From contig NC_057863.1 in assembly GCF_019393635.1 (NCBI RefSeq), positions 638,376,306 through 638,440,305 on the forward strand: a DNA stretch of 64,000 nt, given 5' to 3'. Every line of letters starts with the position of its first letter. The stretch's first letter is position 1. The notes below the pieces were generated by a model. It searched no databases, was not told the DNA's origin, and saw only the letters and a program-made list of their open reading frames with translations. A program made the translations under genes and the position numbers. This stretch comes from Dromiciops gliroides. Taxonomy: Eukaryota; Chordata; Mammalia; Microbiotheria; Microbiotheriidae. Shown here in pieces: positions 55,881 to 64,000 of this stretch.

Positions 55881-56837
55881 AGGGAAGATGACTCACTTTT
55901 GCCTGGTAGGTGGGAAACCTGGCAGACTCCCATGCCAGGGAATGGAAGTTTAATACATCATCAATTCTACCTCTCAACTGGGAGAACATGAGCTTTTCCT
56001 TCAGCAGAAGAGTGAGGTGAGAGAGGGATTGAGAGCTGTTTTCCCATCCCAGAGGAGCTGTGGTCCAAGTGCTTTTGGGACCATCCTTATTACAACACCC
56101 GCATAGCAGTGAGGTACATGAATTTCCACTGTAAGAGGCTATGTAAGCACATGTTAAAAAAAATTCAATACCAAGAAACACCTATGTGGTACCTAAAATG
56201 TGTCAAGAACTGTCCTTGGTGCTGGAGATTCAAAAGCACCCGTTAAAACACAACCCTGCCTTCTACTCTATGAACAAATACAAAATAATTCCATGACTGA
56301 GAGGGGTATCTTTGGGGTGGGGGCACTCACCCACCCTGGGAATAGAGATAGCCTCTCCTCTATCTCGGGAGGCTATCATGTCTAGTATTTAGCTTGGGAG
56401 ATGATTTGACTGCATGGATATTCACATGCTCATCCAGACACCCCTAATACTTCATGGAGGCATGATTTCTTCTACATGAGTATGCCCTCCACAGAAGCAG
56501 CCCTCTTCCATGGCCTATTCTGCTCTGGTCAGCTTGGTCTCAGGAGTCTGTCCACGCCAGGAAGACATAGGTGGGCCCTTGGTGATTCAAAGCCATTCCA
56601 GTATGGACAGTCCTGAGAGTTCTCCATCCATTGGTACAGGCTTTGAAACCCATGATCACACTAGTATGAGAAATAGAAGAATATATAACAAAAAGACTCA
56701 AATGGTAAAATTCAGGATTTTGGGGGGTCCACACTTGGGGTTTCATCATTGTAAGGAGTTTCCATTGGGGGGATTCCTTCTATCAATGCAGATCAGCACC
56801 TATCCAGAAACTTATAATCTTGGAGAGTTGCCACTGG
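55881..56837 (-). other. PRKCZ long intron, unique
   Basis: A weak L2 3'-end trace near 56170-56230; otherwise no recognised feature. Confidence 0.4.
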
Positions 56838-56950
56838 GAAGTTAAGTGACTTGCCCAGGATCACATAGCTAATGTCTGAGGCCTGATTTTGAACTAAGGT
56901 CGTCCTGACTCCAGGCCTGGGGCTCTATCCACTGTGCCACCTAGCTGCCC
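56838..56950 (-). mobile_element. Older CORE-SINE, 3' part missing
   Basis: GACTTGCCCAGGATCACATA to CACCTAGCTGCCC, diverged. Confidence 0.85.
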
Positions 56951-56994
56951 TTAGCTCATTAGGGATGGTCTAACTAAATGTCTTTCCCTGATGA

Positions 56995-57149
56995 TTTTTT
57001 TTTTTTTGGTGAGGTAATTGGGGTTAAGTGACTTGCCCAGGGTCACACAGCTAGCAAAGTGTTAAGTGTCTGAGGCTGGATTTGAACTCAGGTCCTCCTG
57101 AATCCAGGGCCGGTGCTCTATCCACTGCACCGTCTAGCTGCCCCCCCCC
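56995..57149 (-). mobile_element. Marsupial CORE-SINE
   Basis: Full-length antisense copy with a T13 tail and an extended C run at its head. Confidence 0.94.
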
Positions 57150-58111
57150 AGCTCCCGCCCCGATGCTTTTGAACTGAGTTTTCATCATTTTAGGCAATGT
57201 AAATGGAAGGTGGGCGAGAAGAGGCCATTTGAGATGTCACCATCTGGCAGGTGAGTGAAGAATGAAATGACTCCATGCAGCTAATTGTCATTTAAAATTC
57301 ATTGTTCTACGCTGGAATTAAAAATGAAACTTACTTACAAATTGAAAATTACCCTTTTAAATTTTTTTGAGTTTTATTAATGCTTCCCCCCCCCCCCCCC
57401 CCCCGGGCCAATCCATAGATGAAGAAGACTCCCTTCTTCACAGACCGTTCCCTTGTAAGGAAGAAGCACAGTCATGTATGCGCCATTCTACACCTACAGT
57501 CCACGACCTCTCTCCAGAGTAAACAGAGCTGGAAGGGAGTTAATGGCTATCTAGTCCAAACCCTTCATTTTATATAGTAAAGGAAACTGAGACCCAGAGA
57601 TATTAACGGAATTCCCTGCTTTTCTCCCAGGCACCCAGTGCTCTTCTCCTCTGGACCCCACATCCAGTCAGGCATCTGTCCTCCCAGCAGAATGTAACCT
57701 TACTAAGGGGAAGAATTGCTTGTCACTGACATTCAACCATATTCCATTAATCCCCCTTACTCACTCTATGGTTGAACCAAACTGGACATCGGGCTTTTCA
57801 TCATGTGACATTCTTTCTCTGATCTCAGTATTCTATTGTACATACAACAGTGCTGCGCACATATGCCACTCCTGGAATGGACGAGGGATTTCACTGATGT
57901 AAGGTAAATCTCAATGAGCAAACTTCCTCTACCAGTGGAAATTAGTGTTTGCTCATGTCACAGAGTCTCAGAGAGCTGACCAGTAGTGACACAAAGCTGG
58001 CATTGAAATCAGGTGTGTTGGAGGAGGGACAACACACTGCTGCTCCTCTCCTTGCACATAGTAGGCGATTAATAAATGCCTCTTGGCATGACTAAGACAC
58101 ATTAATTGTTC
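57150..58111 (-). other. PRKCZ long intron, mostly unique
   Basis: It contains C19 at 57386-57404 and a MIR/L3-like trace at 57525-57610. No exon found. Confidence 0.4.
57386..57404. repeat. Poly(C) run of 19
   Basis: Nineteen consecutive C (G on the PRKCZ strand). Similar shorter runs are C14 at 24970-24983 and G14 at 33856-33869. Confidence 0.95.
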
Positions 58112-58260
58112 CTTTTTGGTTTTTGCAGGGCAACGACGGTTAAGTGACTTGCCCAGGGTCACACAGCTAGTAAGTGTCAAGTATCTGAGGCCGAATTTGA
58201 ACTCAGGTCCTCCTGAATCCAGGGCTGGTGCTTTACCCATTGTGCCACCTAGCTGCCCCA
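58112..58260 (-). mobile_element. Marsupial CORE-SINE
   Basis: Full-length antisense copy ending CACCTAGCTGCCCC. Confidence 0.94.
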
Positions 58261-58279
58261 CGATGATCTCTTTATTGCT

Positions 58280-59692
58280 AAATCCAGTGGCCTTGTTCTC
58301 AATCCTCATCCTTCTTGACGTCACCAGTGCATCAGACAATGTTGATCACCCTCTTTTCCAGGATACTTTCTGGGCTCTTTCTGTTCTCCTCCCACTTCTC
58401 TGACCATTCTGTCTGTCTCCTTTATTGGACATTCTGTCCCCATAACTATAGGGACAGAAGGCTCTGTCTTGGGCCCTTTGCTTTGCTCTTTCAACACCAA
58501 AGCTTAGCACAATGCCTGACACACAGTGGGTGCTTAACAAATGTTTATTGATTGACTGGTTGATCTAAGCGCTCACATCCCTTCCCATCCATCAGTTTGC
58601 AGATGACCTCCAGATTCATGCCTAGACCTAGTCTTTCTCCTGCCCTTCCAGCACCAAATGCCTGTTGATCACATTCCCCTGGATATCCTGTAGACACCTC
58701 AAATTCAAATTGTCCAAAATAAAACTTACGCTTTTCCTTCTGAAAACTTTCCTCTCTTCTGAGCTCCCCAATTCCCTACCAAGGGCCCTACTATCCTATG
58801 CTTACAACCTCAATGTCTCACTCTGGTCCATCCCACATATCTAATCAGTTACCATCTTCTCAAGTCAACCTTCACAACATCTCGCACTGGTCATTCCCTT
58901 CGCTGACAGGGCCTTGGTGAAGGACTAGCACCATGTCCCCCAAACTCTGCTTCCAGACTATTCCTTTCTGATCCAACCTCCATCTAATTTCCAAGGTGAC
59001 ACACCTAAAGGACATGCATGACCATGGCATCCTTTGGCTCTAGAAACCTCAGTAACTTCCTACTAAATGTAACAGAGCATGCAGACTCCTGTAGCATTTA
59101 AAGCTCTTCACAGTCTGGCTCCCAATTATCTTTCAAGACTTATCTCGGGGCAGCTAAATGGCTTAGTGAATAAAGCACTGGCCCTGGATTCAGGAGGACC
59201 TGAGTTCAAGTCCGGCCTCACCTGACACTTACTAGCTGTGTGACCCTAGCCAAGTCACTTAACCCCCACTGCCTGGCCAAAAAAAAAAAAGAAAAAAGAG
59301 AAAAGAGAAAGGAAAGATTTATCTCCCACTCATCTCTTTCATACCTCTCCCATTCCCTGGATATGCTCTTCAATCTCCCGCCTCTATGCCTTCCCATGAT
59401 CTGTACCGCACACCCAGAGTGCCCTCCTTTCACACCTTAGATCCTTTAAGACTTAAGAGTGTTCTGCTACAAGAAGCAGTCAGTGCTCCATGCCCCCTCC
59501 CCCATTACTTTGTCTATATGTTTTGTTTATTTCTCTGTATACATGTTGTTTCATCTCAATTGAATGGAAGCTCCTTGAAGGCAGGTGCTATTGCATCATT
59601 GCATTGCTTTTCTATCTTCAGCACCTAGCACAGTGTCTGGTATAGAGCAGGCATTTAATGAATGTTTGTCCAATAGATGAATGTTAGATTAG
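58280..59692 (+). mobile_element. L2 LINE remnant, split
   Basis: TCATCCTTCTTGACGTCACC and GACAATGTTGATCACCCTCT match the L2 DL(S)xAFDTVDHPL region. A stray L2 3' end is embedded at 58500-58560, a SINE at 59148-59310, and its own 3' end (AAGCTCCTTGAAGGCAGGTG) closes near 59692. It is dead. Confidence 0.82.
59148..59310 (+). mobile_element. Marsupial CORE-SINE inside L2
   Basis: Full-length; A tail followed by GAAAA repeats. AAGACTTATCTC / AAGATTTATCTC at the ends. Confidence 0.95.
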
Positions 59693-59760
59693 AGCAGTGG
59701 TATCAAACTCAAATAGAAATACAGCCTAAAAAAAGAAGAAAGAAGAAATACAGCTTAAAC

Positions 59761-59780
59761 AATAATAATAATAATAATAA
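59761..59780. repeat. (AAT)n microsatellite
   Basis: About six AAT units, just before the L2 3' end at 59780-59895. Confidence 0.9.
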
Positions 59781-59895
59781 ATTAGATTGTAAGCTCCTTG
59801 AAGGCAGGGGTGATCTTTTGCCTCTTTTTCTATTTCCAGCACTTAGCATAGTACCTGACACCTAGCAGACATTTAATAAATGGTGATTGAAATAC
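59780..59895 (+). mobile_element. L2 3'-end fragment
   Basis: TTAGATTGTAAGCTCCTTGA to ACATTTAATAAATGG. Confidence 0.85.
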
Positions 59896-59997
59896 TGACT
59901 TAGAAAACCACTTAGTAACATTATCTGGCTCCTCTCAGAACTATGCTTCCTCTTATTCCCTCAAATATACCACTCTCTGATTTAGTAAAAGGAAAGG

Positions 59998-60171
59998 GGG
60001 GCAGCTAGGTGGTGCAGTGGATAAAGCACTGGCCCTGGATTGAGGAGAACCTGAGTTCAAATCCAACTTCAGACACTTGACGCTTACTAGCTGTGTGACC
60101 CTGGGCAAGTCACTTAACCCTCATTGCCCAGTGCAAAAACAAAACAACAACAACAACAACAACAACAACAA
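59998..60171 (+). mobile_element. Marsupial CORE-SINE with (CAA)n tail
   Basis: Full-length; the tail is (ACA)n. AAAAGGAAAGGGGG / AAAAGGAAAGGAGG flank it. Confidence 0.95.
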
Positions 60172-60383
60172 AAGGAAAGGAGGGTCTCCTTATTGGGCAA
60201 GAGGGAGGAAGAGAATAAGCATTTATAACATAATGTCTATTACATACTAATAGTATCTAGTTTTATCATTTTTATTTACTATCATCATCTCATTAATTGC
60301 CTGATAAGCAGGCCATATTGCATCACTATGTGTCTAGGCCTAGCTCACACCCTATCCCCTCCAAGAGGTCAAAGAATAATGGA

Positions 60384-60513
60384 GGGGGCAGCTAGATGGA
60401 GCAGTGGCTAAAGCACTGGCCCTGGATTCAGAAGGACCTGAGTTCAAATGCAACCTCAGACACTTGACACTAGCTGTGTGACCTTGGGCAAGTCACTTAA
60501 CCCTCATTGGAGG
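60384..60513 (+). mobile_element. Marsupial CORE-SINE lacking poly(A)
   Basis: Head GGGGGCAGCTAGATGGAGCA, small internal loss before CTAGCTGTGTGACC, ending CCCTCATTGG. Confidence 0.9.
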
Positions 60514-61257
60514 AAAACAGTTGGAAGGGATCTCAGAGGCTTGCAAGTACAATCTCTAGCTAAGATGATGCTCAGGCTCTGCCTTCTGCCTTCCCAGGTG
60601 TCTCCCTCCCTCCCTCCCTAACTACCTCATCTCCAAGTAGTTTGTATTGATCTGTATTCTAGTCCTTTATATTTATGCTGATTATGCTTATATAGGTTCT
60701 GGTCTCCCCCACTGAAAGGTAAGTACATCAACAGTACAGGGATTGGAAGATCACGGTGAATAAGGCTCTAGAAATCTATCCCTCCGGCTATTTCCTGCTT
60801 TGGCCAGAGCCTGCAGTGAGGTCATAATGCCTTATTTCTGGTATTAATCATTGCCATGGCAACAGGCTCATGTCATATACATGGGTGTGCCAGGTTCAGC
60901 CCAGGACCAAGCAGAAATAAATGTCAAGGAAGAGCTGGAGAGAACGAACAGGGATGCTCAGCCATCCCTGAGGACCAATGAAAACAACGGCAAAGAATGC
61001 CCAAACCGTAAGGCTGAATGTTTCTGAGAAACCTTCCCCTGGGTCACAGCCCCATTTGTTAGCTTTCCTCGTGTCCCATCTGGAATCCCAGAATCAGAGA
61101 ATCTCAGGGTGAGAAGAGACCTCTGAAGCCATCTTGGTACAGCAGAAAAGGCACTGGGGCTCCGGGGTCAGAGGACATGAAATGCACAAGCATTTCAGGA
61201 AGAACTAACAAACAATGTGATGCCCTTCACTCATTGAATGATTCCACCATTTCTAGG
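60514..61257 (-). other. PRKCZ long intron, unique
   Basis: L3-like trace at 61085-61140; otherwise nothing recognised. Confidence 0.4.
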
Positions 61258-61612
61258 ACATAACACTCCACACCTCCATACCTTTGCATTGGCTATGACC
61301 TATACCTGAAATGCCACTTCTGCACCAGTCTCTATAACTGCTCTGCTTTATTTCCTGGCATCCCGACCTTCCTTTAAGACTCAGCTCAAATCTCACCTTC
61401 CAAGAGAGGCCTTTCCTATGGCTAGGGCCGTCCCTCTGAGATCACCTCCCATTTACACTGTGTACCTTATATCACACTGGTGCCTGCACATTATTTCCCC
61501 AATTAGATTGTAAGCCCATGTTTGTGCCTTTCCTTGTATCTCCAATACTTAGCACAATGCCTGGCACATAGTAGGTGTTTAATAAATGCTTGTTGACCAA
61601 TGGATTGATTCC
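61258..61612 (+). mobile_element. L2 3' region
   Basis: ACTCAGCTCAAATCTCACCT, ATTAGATTGTAAGCCCATGT and GTGCCTGGCACATAGTAGGT-like end with TTGATT. Confidence 0.85.
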
Positions 61613-62043
61613 ACTCCTGCATGGTTCTGATATTACAGGGCCTAGCAAAGGACAGGGGGACAGAGAGCTAAACAGGATGGCAGAGGTCTGCTCCGACTTT
61701 GAGGTGCTGGGTGATTCACCACCAAGTATTTTACTCACTAATTTATTTGGCAGGTAGCTGCTGCCACCATTAGGGACTCCGGAACATAACTGACCATAGT
61801 CCTCGTTGTGCTCCTCGGAACATAGTTACCTGCTCTGGATGTAGGGGAAGTTAGAAGTTCAAAAGGAAGAGGCAGGACTGCTCAGTGTGGACCTCAGGCT
61901 AAACCCTGATGGGAAGCCCTGGCCTTTCAAGGATCCTGCCTCATCTGCAGGAGGCAGGCCTCATGGCTGTCCACAAGCATATCATTTCTCCCATTTGGCC
62001 CTTTGCCTCCATCCACATGTATACAACCAGAATTCAGGACCTC
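61613..62043 (-). other. PRKCZ long intron, unique
   Basis: Nothing recognised. Confidence 0.4.
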
Positions 62044-62222
62044 GGGGCGGCTAGGTGGCACAGTGGATAAAGTACCGTCCCTGGATTCAGGAGGACCTGA
62101 GTTCAAATCCGACCGCAGACACTTGACACTTACTAGCTGTGTGACCCTGGGCAAGTCACTTAACCCCCATTGCCCCGCAAAAAAAAAAAAAAAAAAAAAG
62201 AAAAGAAAAAAAAAGAAAGAAA
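62044..62222 (+). mobile_element. Marsupial CORE-SINE
   Basis: Full-length with A20 and AAAGAAA tail. AGAATTCAGGACCT is duplicated exactly. Confidence 0.97.
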
Positions 62223-62334
62223 GAATTCAGGACCTTATCACCTAGTGAAATGGTCACCTAATGGTTCTCCCCAGGTCTAATCCCATTCCTCTTTCCTACT
62301 AGTTCTAAGTGTTACCAGTGATTTTCATTCCCCA

Positions 62335-62650
62335 AAGGGATACATCACTCCCCAAGCTCAATAAATTCCAGTGGCTCCCAATAGATGCTCAGATAAAGTA
62401 AGAAATCCTTGGCATGGCCCAATCATAATCTAAGGCCCACCTATTTTTCATTACTCTTTAATTCATGCACTCGACTTTGTAGTCAACTCAGGCGACTGAG
62501 TCTCCCTGGAACTTGGCACACCACCTCACACATTAATTATCGCTAGCAAACTCCAACCATCCAACCACAACACGTCTTGCCAGGATACTCCATGAATCCA
62601 CCCATGTTAGAAAGTAAGTTCTCTGAGGGCAGGAACTGTCCGTATTTTGT
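62335..62650 (+). mobile_element. L2 fragment
   Basis: CTCAATAAATTCCAGTGGCT and a decayed 3' end (GTTCTCTGAGGGCAGGAACT). Confidence 0.7.
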
Positions 62651-62654
62651 CTTT

Positions 62655-62875
62655 GTATCATAGAATTTCAGAGCTGGAAATTATCTCAATGGGCATCCAG
62701 GTCAAGATAATTCCTGTCCTCACACACAGTAAGCACTTAAGAAATCCTCTGCATTCATGCCTAACTGGAAAAGGATCCAATCGAAAGTACCGTAGATCGA
62801 TGATCCTCCAGCAATTGCTTGAAGACTCACTACCTTCCGAGGCAACCCAGCTCACTGTGGAATAAACTCTCACTG
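62655..62875 (-). mobile_element. L3/CR1 3' fragment, antisense
   Basis: CATAGAATTTCAGAGCTGGA at the start and AGACTCACTACCTTCCGAGG further on follow reversed CR1/L3. Confidence 0.6.
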
Positions 62876-62910
62876 CAGAGTTTATGCTGCCCAGTCAAAA
62901 GTACCTTTGC

Positions 62911-63076
62911 GGGCAGCTAGGTGGCGCAGTGGATAGAGCACTGGCCCTGGAGTCAGGAGGACCTGAGTTCAAATCTGGCCTCAGACACTTGACACTTACT
63001 AGCTGTGTGACCCTGGGCAAGTCACTTAACCCCGATTGCCTCACTAAAAACAACAAAAAAACCCCCCCAAAACCAA
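62911..63076 (+). mobile_element. Marsupial CORE-SINE
   Basis: Full-length; A-rich tail with C7. AAAAGTACCTTTGC / AAATGTACCTTTGC at the ends. Confidence 0.96.
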
Positions 63077-63619
63077 AAATGTACCTTTGCATAAGCAGGC
63101 TCTACAAAGCACAAACGGGAAGTAATCAAGAGAGACTGGAAAGCATTAGCATTAAGGAAAGAGGTCCTGAAGAAAATGGGATTTCAGCTGGAGCTTGAGA
63201 AGTCAACAACAGTGTGGGGGCGGTGCTTTCATTATTCCCACTTCAGAGATGAGTAAACTGAGGTATGTGACTTGTCCAGGGCCACAGAACAGCTACTAAG
63301 TGCTAAGGTGGGATTCAAACTCCGGTTTTCTTTACTCCACATTCAATGCCCTCTCCACCATGACAAGCTGCCACTGCACCCTTTATAACACATAATTTAG
63401 CACCTAATTCTACTTTGTCTCATGTTGTTGATTCGTGAGAAGTAAATTCTGACTTTTTGACCTCTAAGACTCAGCTCAGATGCTACTTTCTGTAACAGAA
63501 CTATGCCAGTCCCCAGCGCCTGGCTGCTCCCAACCCAGCAAGTGCTGAAGCTTTACCCTCTAAGGTTAACTCCCACCTACTTTCTATACAGGGCATCCCA
63601 AGCTTTAATAGGTCTTTGT
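63077..63619 (-). other. PRKCZ long intron, mixed
   Basis: A MIR remnant lies at 63225-63370 (CACTTCAGAGATGAGTAAAC, GGGATTCAAACTCCGGTTTT) and an L2-like trace at 63460-63510. Confidence 0.5.
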
Positions 63620-63855
63620 TCCTATTGTTCAATTGGGTCCGACTCTCCATGACTCCATCTGGGGTTTTCTTGTAGGTACTGAAGCAGTTTGCCATTTCCT
63701 TCTTTGGCTTATTTTCCAGATGAAGAAACTGAGACAAAGAGGGTTAAGTGACTTGTCCAGGGTCACACAGCTAGTGTCTGAGGCTGAATTTGAACTCAGG
63801 TCTTCCTGAATCCAGGTTGGGCGCTCTATTCACTGAACCATCTAGTTGCTCTTTA
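63620..63855 (-). mobile_element. CORE-SINE with RTE/BovB-like tail, antisense
   Basis: ATTGGGTCCGACTCTCCATG, TTGCCATTTCCTTCTTTGGC, then CORE and a head ending CCATCTAGTTGCT. Confidence 0.85.
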
Positions 63856-63880
63856 ATAGCTTAAAAATGTACAAAGACAG

Positions 63881-64000
63881 AGGCAGCTATGTGGTGCAGT
63901 GGATAAAGCACTGGCCCTGGATTCAGAAGGACCTGAGTTCAAATCCGACCTCAGACACTTGACACTTACCAGCTGTGTGACCCTGGGCAAGTCACTTAAC
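63881..64000 (+). mobile_element. Marsupial CORE-SINE cut by the window end
   Basis: Head GGCAGCTATGTGGTGCAGTG to GCAAGTCACTTAAC, where the window stops. Confidence 0.95.

Noticed and set aside
52009-64000. Next upstream PRKCZ exon (expected [20 protein letters not shown] region)
   Set aside because: I looked for its reverse complement and found no match; the exon is probably beyond the window.

Overview
This is nuclear DNA of a marsupial. The tell-tale sign is about forty copies of one tRNA-headed CORE-SINE (Mar1/WSINE1 type: box A in the AGGTGGCGCAGTGG part, box B in GAGTTCAAATC, a MIR-like core, then poly(A)). Older MIR, L2 and L3/CR1 remains and a second CORE-SINE with an RTE/BovB-like tail lie among them. 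The species cannot be fixed from the sequence. The locus matches human 1p36.33, where PRKCZ and FAAP20 lie tail to tail.

Layout. 1-10,170: intergenic, made of SINEs, two adjoining L2 LINE remains (3.3-7.1 kb) and microsatellites. 10,170-11,000: CpG island and promoter of FAAP20. 10,429-22,385 (+): FAAP20, a Fanconi anaemia core-complex subunit, four coding exons, predicted 306 aa. 22,591-26,252: SINE-free gap between the two convergent genes, probably holding the PRKCZ 3' UTR. 26,253-52,008 (-): the last eight coding exons of PRKCZ (atypical protein kinase C zeta, human residues 325-592, most of the kinase domain and the AGC tail). 52,009-64,000: part of a PRKCZ intron longer than 12 kb; I found no further exon there.

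The two genes have no known shared pathway: one binds ubiquitin in DNA crosslink repair, the other is a polarity and signalling kinase. Their closeness is conserved synteny.

I found no new gene system. The most unusual structure is a 0.3-kb inverted repeat with about 98.7% identical arms inside one PRKCZ intron (44,376-44,702 and 45,574-45,900); one arm interrupts an ancient L2 copy. Other points are a much longer FAAP20 linker than in human, two motif-bearing minisatellites flanking FAAP20 exon 1, two solo LTRs of one endogenous retrovirus family with clean 4-bp target duplications, and a perfect hairpin in the likely PRKCZ 3' UTR.
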